From Dactylosporangium sp. AC04546 (GTDB lineage: Bacteria; Actinomycetota; Actinomycetes; Mycobacteriales; Micromonosporaceae), in NCBI RefSeq assembly GCF_022095675.1, contig NZ_JAHYSG010000066.1, positions 5,021-69,020 of the forward strand: DNA of 64,000 nt, in the 5' to 3' direction. Each line of letters opens with the position of its first letter. The stretch's first letter is position 1. The translations under genes were made by a program, and so were the position numbers. The notes under the pieces were generated by a model. That model was not told the origin of the DNA. It was given only the letters and a program-made list of their open reading frames with translations, and did no database searches. Positions 44,922 to 52,936 of this stretch are shown piece after piece.

Positions 44922-47462
44922 CTAGGGCTCGGCCGGCACCAGCCTGGCCACCTCGATGCGCGACCGCACCGCGAGCTTGCTCATGATGTGCGACAGGTGC
45001 GACTCGACGGTGCGCCGGGAGAGGAACAGTTCGGTCGCGATGTCCGGGGTCGACCGGCCGGCGGCGACCAGCCGGGCGATGGTCACCTCGGTCGGGGTGA
45101 GCGCGGCCCAGCCCGTCTCCGGTCGCTTGCGTCGCCGCAGGGGCGGGAGGCGGACCCCGTGCTCGGCCAGCCGGGCGTTGCCGTGCCGGATCGCCCCGGC
45201 CGCGCCGACGGCGGTGTACGCGGTGACCGCGTCGCGCCACGCCGCCTGCGCCGGATCGCGCTCGTCGCGGCGTGCGTGCAGGAGCGCCACGTCGAGCAGC
45301 GCGTCCGCGGCCCGGATCGGCATGCTCAGCCGCTCGTAGTCGTCGGCCGCCCGGGCGACCTCGGCCGGGTCGGTGCCGAGCAGGCCATGACAGTGCGCCG
45401 CGACGGCAGGCAGGACCGGCATCGCGGCGTCGGCCGCGTCCGCGGCGGCGGCCCGGACGGCCGCCTCGGCCAGGCCCGGCTCCCCGTGCTCACCGGCCAG
45501 GCGGACGAGCCAGGGCAGGAAGGCTTGACGCAGCGCCGCTGCGGTGCGGTCGCGAACCAGCGGCGCGAGCCGGCCCAGCGCCTCGTCCGGACGGCCCCGC
45601 CGCTGTGCCCACAGCGCCTGCGCATGCAGGTGCCGCGGCGCGATCGTCACCAGGTCGTCGTCCGCCGGTCCGGGATCGAGCCGCGGCGGTTCGGTGAGCG
45701 GCTCGTCGCGGTACAGCGCGATCAACGCCCGCACGCCCGCGCACTGCAACCGTGAGGGCACGTCGCCCGGCTCCGGCAGGCGTGCAACGGCGGCGTGTTC
45801 CCAGCGGCCGGTCCAGAAGTCATGCTCGGCCCCGGCCGCGACGACCGGGCCCGCGGTGTCCGGGTGACGTTCGGCCAGCAGCTCGCGGGCCGGCCCGATC
45901 TGGCCCAGCGCCGTCAGCACGTGGATCCGCACCGCGAGCGCGGCCGCCCGGACGCCGGTCAACCGCACGTCGTCGCCGGCTAGCCGCAGCGCCTGGGCGG
46001 TGCTCTCCCGAGCCGCGTCCAGCGCACCTCGCTGGAACTGCCGGAGGGCGGTGAACTGCAGGGCGGTGCCGGCCGTCAGCGGGTCGTCGCAACCGTCCGG
46101 GGGCTCCACCTCCGCAGCCCCGGCGAGTCCGGCGCGCAGCACTTCGAAGCGTGCCCGCCAGACCGGCTCCAGGGCTTCGGCGGTCAGCGTCTCGGCGACG
46201 ACACCGAGCGCGTCGGGCGTCCGCCCCGCCGCGACGAGTCCGTGGGCCAGCGCCCAGCGCAACTCCGACCGCAGTGCGCCGTCGAGATCCGGCCGCTGCA
46301 GGACATGCTCGAGCACGGGTACGGCCTCGACCGGCGCCTGCGCGGTCAGCGTGGGCGCCACCCGGCCGAGCCATCCGGGCACCCACTCGTCGGCCGGTGC
46401 ACCGGCGGCCCTCAGCTGGGCAGCGATCAGCACCGGGCGCAGACCGGCGCCCGCCATCGCGGTGGCTGCCCGCCGGTGCCGGTCGGCCCGCTCGGGGGCG
46501 GGGATCGTGGCGTACAGCGCGTTGATCAGGATCGGGTGCCGGAACGTGAGCAGCTGACCTCGCTCGGTCAGTACGCCGGCGGTGAACGCCTCACGGATCA
46601 CGCCGGAGAGGCTGGTCGCCGGCTGCCCGATGACCAAACTGAGATCACGCACGGAGAACTCGCTGCCGAGGAGGGTCGCGGCGCGCAGCGCGTCCAGTAC
46701 GGCGGGGGAGAGGAAGCCGAGGTGCGCGGCGACGGCAGCCGCTGTCGTCTCGGCTTCGGCACCCGCGTCGACCAGGTCGGCGGTGCCGTCCGCGATGCGG
46801 ATCCGATGCTCCCGGACCAGGCCGTCGATCAGTTCCCGCAGATAGCGCGGGTTGCCGCCGGCCGCGTCGACGAGGCTCCGCAACCGCCCGCCGGGCGCCG
46901 CACCGGCGAGCGCGGTGGCCAGCGTGTTCGCGGCGACCGGTTCCAGGGCCGCCGGTTCCAGGATCATGGCCCGGCGGTCGGCCAGGTACTGGCGCAGCAG
47001 CGTGACGGCCCGCCGCCTCGGCACCGGCCGGCACGCGGCGACCAGCAGCAACGGCGCCGTCCCGGTCCGTTCACCCAGCCTGCGCCAGGTCAGCAGGCTC
47101 GCGTCGTCGGCCCATTGCAGATCGTCGAGCACCACCACGGCCGGGCCGCCGGCGCACAGCCGCTCGACCAGGTCGAGCAGCCGTTGCTCGGCGGCCACCG
47201 ACGCGTCGCCGGCAGGCAGCCGCGCGGACAGGCACCGGGCCAGCGAGCGGTAGGCGGTGGTGTGGTCCGCCGGACGGGCCCGGCCGGTGCGCGACCGGCA
47301 GCCGGCCGCGGCGGCCATCTCGAGGAGCCGCCGCACCAGGGCGGACTTGCCGATCCCCGGTTCGCCGTCGATCCACACGCATCCGCTCACCCCGTTGACG
47401 AGGTCGGCCACGCAGCCGCGTAGGCGGTCGATCTCGGCATCACGCGAGACCAACTCGTCCAT
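44922..47462 (-). CDS. LuxR-family regulator with N-terminal ATPase (LAL type), 1
   Basis: 846 residues, the normal size for large ATP-binding LuxR regulators. The N-terminus has Walker A (GEPGIGKS) and Walker B (VVVLDDLQWAD). The centre is a run of Ala/Leu-rich helical repeats typical of this family. The C-terminal 60 residues are a LuxR helix-turn-helix (LTPTEVTIARLVAAGRSTPDIA followed by SRRTVESHLSHIMSKL). It is the first of three such regulators in 16 kb. Its stop lies 3 bases from that of the convergent chitosanase-like gene. A TACGAT box lies 7 bases before the ATG, which suggests a leaderless mRNA. Confidence 0.92.
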   Translation of the reverse strand: MDELVSRDAEIDRLRGCVADLVNGVSGCVWIDGEPGIGKSALVRRLLEMAAAAGCRSRTGRARPADHTTAYRSLARCLSARLPAGDASVAAEQRLLDLVERLCAGGPAVVVLDDLQWADDASLLTWRRLGERTGTAPLLLVAACRPVPRRRAVTLLRQYLADRRAMILEPAALEPVAANTLATALAGAAPGGRLRSLVDAAGGNPRYLRELIDGLVREHRIRIADGTADLVDAGAEAETTAAAVAAHLGFLSPAVLDALRAATLLGSEFSVRDLSLVIGQPATSLSGVIREAFTAGVLTERGQLLTFRHPILINALYATIPAPERADRHRRAATAMAGAGLRPVLIAAQLRAAGAPADEWVPGWLGRVAPTLTAQAPVEAVPVLEHVLQRPDLDGALRSELRWALAHGLVAAGRTPDALGVVAETLTAEALEPVWRARFEVLRAGLAGAAEVEPPDGCDDPLTAGTALQFTALRQFQRGALDAARESTAQALRLAGDDVRLTGVRAAALAVRIHVLTALGQIGPARELLAERHPDTAGPVVAAGAEHDFWTGRWEHAAVARLPEPGDVPSRLQCAGVRALIALYRDEPLTEPPRLDPGPADDDLVTIAPRHLHAQALWAQRRGRPDEALGRLAPLVRDRTAAALRQAFLPWLVRLAGEHGEPGLAEAAVRAAAADAADAAMPVLPAVAAHCHGLLGTDPAEVARAADDYERLSMPIRAADALLDVALLHARRDERDPAQAAWRDAVTAYTAVGAAGAIRHGNARLAEHGVRLPPLRRRKRPETGWAALTPTEVTIARLVAAGRSTPDIATELFLSRRTVESHLSHIMSKLAVRSRIEVARLVPAEP

Positions 47463-47469
47463 GGCGGTG

Positions 47470-47475
47470 ATCGTA
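47470..47475 (-). promoter_or_regulatory. Possible -10 box for a leaderless transcript
   Basis: TACGAT (TAnnnT type) is followed by 7 bases and then the ATG at 47462. No ribosome binding site is seen, so transcription may begin at the A of the ATG. No clear -35 element is present. Confidence 0.4.
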
Positions 47476-47544
47476 TGCGCTGTGCCCGATACGTACCGCC
47501 AGCCGGTCGGCTGATTTGCGCTCCGCAGCGACCCCGGCGGCGGG

Positions 47545-48462
47545 TCACCGCAGGGAGACGTACTGCTCGAGGCCGAGCCGCGTCACGTCGGAGTAGGCGG
47601 CGAACCACGGCGCCGGCGGGCCGGTCGGTTCGCCCCCGCTCGCGGCGGGCGAGCCGGACGTCGCCTGCTGGATCCCGACCAGGATCCATCCCCAGGCGGT
47701 CGCGGCCAGGGCAGGACCGCCCAATGAGGACGCCGTCAGCGCGGCCGGTGGACTGGTGAAGCCGAGGCAGATCACCGGCCCGGCGCCGACGCCCCGTGCC
47801 CCGCCGCACGGGTCGGTGGAGCCGTTCTGCCCGACGACGAATCCGGTGGCGAGCCGGGGCGGAGGTTGCGTCGGGCACGGTACGCCCGGCTCGCAGCCGA
47901 TGCCGACGGCGGTCACCATGTCGCCGGCCGGTGGCGGCGAGTCCGGCACAAGCGGCACCGGCGGCGCGTTCACCTGCCGGTCGAGCACCAGAACCTGGAC
48001 GTTGCTGTCCGCGATGACGTTGTGCCGTACCACGGTGAGCCGAAGCCCGGGCGGCCCGCCGAGGTACGCCACGCCGGACGTGCCGCACGACGCCGAGGTC
48101 AGTGCGGCACGTGGCCCGATCAGTACCGCGGTGCACCCGGTGCGCCAGTTGTCGCCGCCGTAGTGCAGCAGCCAGGGGAACCCGCCGTCGACGCTGACCG
48201 GGGCGCCGGGTGGTCCCGGGTCTCCGGCCCCGCCGGAGGTGGCGCTGGGCTCCGCGTCGGCGAGCGGCACAGGCTGCTTCTCCACGCGCCGCCACGGCGT
48301 CGATGGATCGGCCGCCGCGCGGTTGTCCACCGGGGTTCTGCCGGCAGCCGATCCCAGCACGTGGCTGATGGCTACGGCGGCGAGCCCGGTCAGGCCGCCG
48401 AGCGTGATGATCGCGGTCACCATGATCCGGGAGGTGCTTGAGCGCAGCGGGTGGCGAAACAT
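47545..48462 (-). CDS. Trypsin-like (S1) protein with the whole catalytic triad lost
   Basis: 305 residues with an N-terminal signal/anchor segment (about residues 14-35). The fold is chymotrypsin-like. GCTAVLIGPRAALTSASC matches the strand that normally ends TAAHC. SNVQVLVLDRQV matches the DIALLxLDRPV strand. TASSLGGPAL with AWGWILVGIQ matches the GDSGGPLV region. At the three catalytic positions His is Ser, Asp is Asn and Ser is Leu, so proteolysis is not expected. A binding or regulatory role at the envelope is likely. The ATG at 48462 is chosen because AAGGGGA lies 6 bases before it. An ECF-type promoter (48502-48527) precedes it. It is divergent from the mycosin-like gene. Confidence 0.88.
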   Translation of the reverse strand: MFRHPLRSSTSRIMVTAIITLGGLTGLAAVAISHVLGSAAGRTPVDNRAAADPSTPWRRVEKQPVPLADAEPSATSGGAGDPGPPGAPVSVDGGFPWLLHYGGDNWRTGCTAVLIGPRAALTSASCGTSGVAYLGGPPGLRLTVVRHNVIADSNVQVLVLDRQVNAPPVPLVPDSPPPAGDMVTAVGIGCEPGVPCPTQPPPRLATGFVVGQNGSTDPCGGARGVGAGPVICLGFTSPPAALTASSLGGPALAATAWGWILVGIQQATSGSPAASGGEPTGPPAPWFAAYSDVTRLGLEQYVSLR

Positions 48463-48501
48463 GAGGCATCCCCTTCGGCGCGGATCTGCGACGCCCGGGT
48501 G

Positions 48502-48527
48502 GACGGTGCGGGGAGCGGTTCGGTTCA
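48502..48527 (-). promoter_or_regulatory. ECF-type promoter, trypsin-like gene
   Basis: Read on the minus strand: TGAACC, 16 bases, CGTC. It lies 40 bases before the ATG at 48462. Confidence 0.65.
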
Positions 48528-48530
48528 TCG

Positions 48531-48570
48531 ACGAGCCGACGAGCCGACGAGCCGACGAGCCGACGAGCCG
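48531..48570. repeat. 8-bp tandem repeat, five perfect copies
   Basis: The unit acgagccg is repeated five times without error and followed by a degenerate copy. It lies in the 298-base gap between the divergent trypsin-like and mycosin-like genes, directly upstream of the ECF-type -35 element. The 8-bp period makes slippage likely. The rest of the gap shows no gene. Confidence 0.9.
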
Positions 48571-48760
48571 ACGGCCGTCACCGGCCGGGCGGACTCGTGT
48601 TCGTTATCCCATCGCAACGATCCGGCGTGAGCGGCAAGGTGGCCGGCTACGTCATACACCAATACGCCGAGGCTCAGCCGCGGGAGCGGGGAGCGCGGTG
48701 CCGGACCGCGTGGTGCGGCGCGCCGGAGACTGGTAGATACAGCACGTGGAAGAGGAAGCG

Positions 48761-50284
48761 GTGGCCGCAGGATCGGGTGGCCGGGTCGGGCCGGGGCTAC
48801 GGCTCGTGCTGCTGGCCCTGCTGTGCTGCGCGGCCGGCGCGCTGAGCGGGCCGCGGGGTGCGGCCGCCGCCCCGGGTGCCAGCGTCAAGTACTACGTCGT
48901 CCAGACGGCCTATCGCGGCGAGCCGGAGAACCTGCTCGCGATCGCCGCCCGTTTCCTCGGCGACGGCCGCCGGTACGTCGACATCTACAATCTCAACAAG
49001 GGGCGGCTGCAGCCCGACGGAGGGCGGCTCACCGACCCCACCGTCATCAAGCCCGGCTGGCTGTTGATCCTGCCACCGGACGCGACGGGGAGCGGAGTCG
49101 AGTTCGGTCCGCCGGCACAGGGCGGCGCGGCCCCGGCCGGCAGTCCGCAGGGCTCACCCGGCCCGGCGCCGTCCACGCCGGCGGCGTTGCCGCCGGCCGG
49201 CGACTGTGCCGCGCCGTCGAGTGTGGTTATCGAGCAGGCCCCATGGGCGCAGTTGCGACTGGCGCCGGACCAGGCGTGGGCGAGCAGCCGCGGGCGAGGT
49301 GTCACGGTCGCGGTGCTCGACTCCGGTGTCGACGCACAGGTGCCGCAGTTGAAGGGACACGTCGTGGCCGGCGCGGACATCATCTCCGGCCGAGGTACCA
49401 GCGGGACCGACTGCCTCGGCCACGGCACGGCGGTGGCCGGCATCATCGCCGCCCAGCCGCAGCCGGGGACCGGTCTGGTCGGCATCGCCCCCGATGCCAT
49501 GGTGATGCCGGTCCGCATCTCCACCACCCTGGCCGGGCCCCGCCCGGACGACGTGGCGGCCGGCATCCAGACCGCGACTTCCGCCGGAGTGCAGGTGATC
49601 AACGTGCCCGGGCCGCTGGATCTCGGCGATCCGGCAGTGGTCGACGCGTTGAGCGACGCCTACGCCCACGACGTGGTGGTGGTCGCCCCCGCGCCGACCG
49701 CCGACGCGGGCACCGTCGACCAGGGCGCCCCTGCCACGCCCGTCATCGCACAACCGGGCCTGCTGAACGTGGGCGGTATCGACGCGAACGACAAACCGAT
49801 CGCCACATACGTGCCCGGGACCGTCGATGTGGTCGCACCGGGAGCGAACATCACCACGCTGGGCACCGGCGGTCCCGGGCAGGTGCAGTGCAGCGGCACC
49901 GACTACGCCGCCCCGTTCGTGACCGGTGTGGTGGCGCTGCTGCGCTCGTCCGAGCCCGACCTGCACGCGGCCGAGGTTGTCCGCCGTGTCCAGCAGAGCG
50001 CCCAGCACGCCGCCGGGCAGGCGCCGCATGCGCAGTACGGCTGGGGCATCCTCCAGCCGGCCGCGGCGCTGAACCCGCCGCTCGACGCCGCGCCGCCGGG
50101 CGACGCGCCGCCGCCCCCGGCGACGCGCGTCGACCCGTACGGACTGTTGCTGGTGGCCGTGCTGGGTGCCGGCTTCCTGGGCTCGATCCTGGTCAGCGTG
50201 AGGCTGCGGCGGCGCTCGGCGGGCAACCGCACGGGTGCTGCGGCGGTGGCGCGACGGGTCGGCCGGCGCCTGCTTCGCCGGTAG
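48761..50284 (+). CDS. Mycosin-like (S8, type VII secretion) protein, probable pseudoprotease, with LysM-like module
   Basis: 507 residues. A signal peptide (LRLVLLALLCCAAGALSG) is followed by a LysM-like module (VKYYVVQTAYR to GWLLILPPDATG) closely matching the one at 40011. The subtilase domain has mycosin features: PWAQLRLAPDQAW, then Asp in VAVLDSGVDA and His in GHGTAVAGIIAA. The nucleophile motif reads GTDYAAPF where active enzymes have GTS, so the Ser is Asp. The oxyanion-hole AAAGN stretch reads VVVVAPAPT, so Asn is missing. A C-terminal membrane helix (GLLLVAVLGAGFLGSILVSV) and a basic tail complete the mycosin layout. The start at GTG 48761 has AAGAGGA before it; GTG 48746 is possible and sits 6 bases after TAGATA. 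No other type VII gene is in the window. Confidence 0.87.
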   Translation: MAAGSGGRVGPGLRLVLLALLCCAAGALSGPRGAAAAPGASVKYYVVQTAYRGEPENLLAIAARFLGDGRRYVDIYNLNKGRLQPDGGRLTDPTVIKPGWLLILPPDATGSGVEFGPPAQGGAAPAGSPQGSPGPAPSTPAALPPAGDCAAPSSVVIEQAPWAQLRLAPDQAWASSRGRGVTVAVLDSGVDAQVPQLKGHVVAGADIISGRGTSGTDCLGHGTAVAGIIAAQPQPGTGLVGIAPDAMVMPVRISTTLAGPRPDDVAAGIQTATSAGVQVINVPGPLDLGDPAVVDALSDAYAHDVVVVAPAPTADAGTVDQGAPATPVIAQPGLLNVGGIDANDKPIATYVPGTVDVVAPGANITTLGTGGPGQVQCSGTDYAAPFVTGVVALLRSSEPDLHAAEVVRRVQQSAQHAAGQAPHAQYGWGILQPAAALNPPLDAAPPGDAPPPPATRVDPYGLLLVAVLGAGFLGSILVSVRLRRRSAGNRTGAAAVARRVGRRLLRR

Positions 50285-50317
50285 CCGGTGCCCGCGTCCG
50301 TCCCTGCCCGGCGGCCG

Positions 50318-51115
50318 TCAGGCCGCGTACACCTCCACCTCGCTGACCTGGCCCGCGTCCCATTGCGAGTTGGCGGTGAAGCTCAGCCTCAGGTACCGCG
50401 CGGTCGGCGCGGGCAGGGTGAGGGTGACGACGTTGCCGTTCGCCGCATCGAAGGTGTACTGCGCCGGGCCGGTCACGGTGCTGAAGGTCGACCCGTCGAG
50501 GCCGGCGAGCACCGCGATGGTCTGCGTGCGGCTGGGCCAGCCGCTCGCCGGTGGGAGCCTGAGCACCACGCGGCCCATCCGGGCGGCCGTGCCGAGGTCC
50601 ACCGTCAGTGTTTGCGGGAGCCCGTGGTTCGCGCCCTCCCAGTAGGTGTCGGCGCTGCCGTCGTTAGCGTAGAGGGCCGCGTGCGCGCTCCGTATGGTGC
50701 TGGAGGCCTGTGCCGGTCGGTGCAGCGCGAGGTTCCCGGTGGCCGGCGGCGCAGTGGTGGCCGGCGTGGTGCTGGTCGGGACGGTGGTGGCCGGCGCGGC
50801 CGTCGGGTTCGGCTTGGCCGGCGTGCTCGGGCCACCGTTCGGCGAGGCGCCGGGCTGGGGCGACTCGCTCGGCGCGGCATCACTGGGCACCAGCGGCACG
50901 ACCTCGGACAAGTCGGGCCCGGACGGGGCCGCGAGGTTCGCCGGGTCGGTGGTGCCCGGTTCGCCGCCGGTGCTGGTCGCCGGCGTCTTCGGATCGTCCA
51001 TGCCGAACGCACCGCCGACGGCCAGCAGAACCCCCGCGACGATCAGCCCGCCGATGACGCGGTTGCCGGCTTTCCCGGCCCTCCAGGCACGGTGCTTGGA
51101 CAGGTTCGTCGACAT
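50318..51115 (-). CDS. Membrane-anchored F5/8 type C (discoidin, CBM32-like) protein
   Basis: 265 residues. A short basic N-terminus is followed by one membrane helix (VIGGLIVAGVLLAVGGAFG, about residues 19-37), a Pro/Thr/Ser-rich extracellular spacer (about 45-130) and a C-terminal discoidin domain (about 130-265). The domain starts NLALHRPAQASST, has the ANDGSADTYWEG loop and the LTVDLGTAARMGRVVL strand, and ends RYLRLSF ... VSEVEVYA. Such domains bind sugars at the cell surface. An ECF-type promoter lies 44-69 bases upstream. It is divergent from the anti-sigma gene and convergent with the mycosin-like gene. Confidence 0.88.
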   Translation of the reverse strand: MSTNLSKHRAWRAGKAGNRVIGGLIVAGVLLAVGGAFGMDDPKTPATSTGGEPGTTDPANLAAPSGPDLSEVVPLVPSDAAPSESPQPGASPNGGPSTPAKPNPTAAPATTVPTSTTPATTAPPATGNLALHRPAQASSTIRSAHAALYANDGSADTYWEGANHGLPQTLTVDLGTAARMGRVVLRLPPASGWPSRTQTIAVLAGLDGSTFSTVTGPAQYTFDAANGNVVTLTLPAPTARYLRLSFTANSQWDAGQVSEVEVYAA

Positions 51116-51158
51116 CGCCGCCGCTCTCCGTTTCGCCCTCCGTCGATTCCGGAGCCTT

Positions 51159-51184
51159 TACGTGCGGTGCGCGCCCGAGGTTCA
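51159..51184 (-). promoter_or_regulatory. ECF-type promoter, discoidin-protein gene
   Basis: Read on the minus strand: TGAACC, 16 bases, CGTA. It lies 44 bases before the start codon of the gene at 51115. Confidence 0.65.
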
Positions 51185-51374
51185 GCTCCGAACCGGATTC
51201 GTCCTCGTGAACGCACGGAGCCCGCCGGGCGTCCCCGGTGCGGCGGGCGACGGTGGTCCGCGCTCACCCATGCCGGAAACCCGGACGCCTGACGCCGCCG
51301 GCCGAACAGTGCGACCGGTACCGAACCGGACCGCCTGGATGAACGTAAGCTCTTGAGGTCTTTCTGTGCCTGTC

Positions 51375-51401
51375 GTGAACTTGTGCCGCCCGGGGATCGT
51401 A
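51375..51401 (+). promoter_or_regulatory. ECF-type promoter, anti-sigma gene
   Basis: GTGAACT, 16 bases, CGTA, 35 bases before the GTG at 51437. If the sigma factor downstream is co-transcribed, this gives autoregulation. The rest of the 321-base divergent gap (51116-51436) shows no gene. Confidence 0.65.
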
Positions 51402-51436
51402 AGGACGGGAAGACTCTTCGTGGGAAGCAGGTAGCC

Positions 51437-52243
51437 GTGGATGAGTGGAGCGACGACGTGAACGTCGTGGATGGCGGCGGCCATGTCACGTCGCTGCTCG
51501 GGATGCATGCCCTGAACGCGCTGGACGAGCACGAGCACGCGATCGTGACCGCCCACCTGAGCGTCTGCGCAGAGTGCCGGGCGGAGTTCGACTACGTCAA
51601 GGGTGTGCCGCGCTACCTCGACCAACTCTCTGACGAGGACTTCGCCGCGTTACTGCCGCCGGACCTGGCCGCGGCGTTCACGGCGGCGCCGGCGTCCGCG
51701 GAGCCGAGCCCTCCGAGCCCTCCGAGGCTGTCCGGCACGGCGGACCCGGTTTCCCTCGCCGAGGTACGCCAGGCCCGCGACACCAGGCGGCGGCGTTGGG
51801 CAATGCGGTCGGCGGTGGCGGCGGCGGTGGTCGTGGTCGCCGGGGGAGGACTCTGGCTGGCCGGTGTCGGCCGGCAGGAATCGCCGGGGCCCGTGCCGCA
51901 CAAGCTGATCGCCGAGGCGTCCGGCGGTAACCTCGGCACCAGCGCGTCCATCTCGGTCACGCCCCGCAGCGCCTCGGTCTCGGTCTCGGCCACCCTGCGC
52001 GGCATGACCGCCGGGCAGCAGTACAACCTGCTGGTGGTCACCGGCGACGGCCAGACGTTCACCGTGGCGACCTTCACCGGCGCCGGCGGCGGCAGCCAGG
52101 TGGTCCGTGGTGAGGCGCCGGTCACCGCCGACAGGCTCGGCTTCTTCACGGTGGTGAAGGCCGACGGCGGGGTCGTGGTGACGGTGCCGTTCAACTCGGG
52201 ATCGACGACCAGCCAGCCGCGGCCGCCGGTGCCGAGCCGGTGA
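51437..52243 (+). CDS. Anti-sigma factor (zinc-finger ZAS, RskA-like)
   Basis: 268 residues. The cytoplasmic N-terminus has the zinc-binding anti-sigma signature His-x3-Cys-x2-Cys (HLSVCAEC) behind a GMHALNALDEHE helix. A membrane helix (AVAAAVVVVAGGGLWLAG, about residues 125-142) follows. The extracytoplasmic C-terminal domain of strands (ASISVTPRSASVSVSATLRG, FFTVVKADGGVVVTVPF) resembles RskA-type anti-sigma-K factors. It should hold the ECF sigma factor encoded 130 bases downstream at the membrane until a signal arrives. The order anti-sigma before sigma is the reverse of the common one. The GTG start at 51437 is chosen by position; the ribosome binding site is weak. Confidence 0.85.
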   Translation: MDEWSDDVNVVDGGGHVTSLLGMHALNALDEHEHAIVTAHLSVCAECRAEFDYVKGVPRYLDQLSDEDFAALLPPDLAAAFTAAPASAEPSPPSPPRLSGTADPVSLAEVRQARDTRRRRWAMRSAVAAAVVVVAGGGLWLAGVGRQESPGPVPHKLIAEASGGNLGTSASISVTPRSASVSVSATLRGMTAGQQYNLLVVTGDGQTFTVATFTGAGGGSQVVRGEAPVTADRLGFFTVVKADGGVVVTVPFNSGSTTSQPRPPVPSR

Positions 52244-52373
52244 CCCGGGGACGGGCACGGCTCGCGCTGCTCTGCCGCAACAAGGCGGAAACATCCGTGA
52301 GTTGGCCGATGATTTCGCGCCCCTCACCGACGAGGCTCAGGTCGACACCGACCCGTCAGGAGGAGGGCCCGCC

Positions 52374-52892
52374 ATGGTGACCGCCGCGAAGGCGAACGAC
52401 GCGAAGATGCAGGCGCTGTATGACGCGCACGCCAATGCGCTGTTCCAGTTCTTGATGCGGCTGACCTTCGGTGACCGTGAGACCGCCCTCGACCTCATGC
52501 AGGAGACGATGCTGCGAGCCTGGCGCAACCTCGACGTGCTCGCGGAGGACGTGCGGACGCTGCGGCCGTGGCTCTACACCGTCGCTCGGCGGGTCGCCAT
52601 CGACAGCGCGCGGGCCAAGGCGGCCCGGCCGCAGGAGGTGGTCGTCACCGATCTCACCACCTTCTCGGCGGGAGACGACGAAATGGAGCGGGTCGTGGCG
52701 GTGCAGACCGTCCGCCAGGCCATGACCATGCTGTCCGAGCAGCACCGGTCGGTCATCGCCCTGGTGTACCGGCGCGGTCTGTCCGCCGCCGACGCGGCGG
52801 CGGTTCTCGGTATCCCCGAAGGCACCGTCAAGTCCCGCACCTACTATGCGCTGCGTGCGCTGCGGGAGGCGATCGAGGGTGCCGGCGCATAG
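52374..52892 (+). CDS. ECF RNA polymerase sigma factor 1 (partner of the anti-sigma factor)
   Basis: 172 residues. Region 2 includes ALFQFLMRLTFGDRETALDLMQETMLRAWRN, RPWLYTVARRVAIDSARAK. Region 4 contains LSEQHRSVIALVYRRG and the helix-turn-helix LSAADAAAVLGIPEGTVKSR. The ATG at 52374 follows AGGAGGAGG at good spacing; a longer ATG form from 52302 lacks a site. It is very similar to the second sigma factor at 52937, with which it is convergent. It is the likely reader of the TGAACY-N16-CGTM promoters, together with or in place of its paralogue. Confidence 0.93.
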   Translation: MVTAAKANDAKMQALYDAHANALFQFLMRLTFGDRETALDLMQETMLRAWRNLDVLAEDVRTLRPWLYTVARRVAIDSARAKAARPQEVVVTDLTTFSAGDDEMERVVAVQTVRQAMTMLSEQHRSVIALVYRRGLSAADAAAVLGIPEGTVKSRTYYALRALREAIEGAGA

Positions 52893-52936
52893 CGGGCACG
52901 CCGCGGCTCCCCGGCGAGCACGGTTCGTGGAAAGAC

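Noticed and set aside
41926..45240. 1,104-residue minus-strand frame across two real genes
   Set aside because: It runs antisense to the unknown gene at 41863 and the chitosanase-like gene, which have clear domains, ribosome sites and promoters. The frame itself shows only Arg/Gly/Val-rich sequence.
48734..48745. TAGATA as -10 box of a leaderless mycosin-like transcript
   Set aside because: The last base does not fit TAnnnT and no -35 is seen. The downstream GTG with AAGAGGA gives a better signal peptide, so it is kept only as an alternative.
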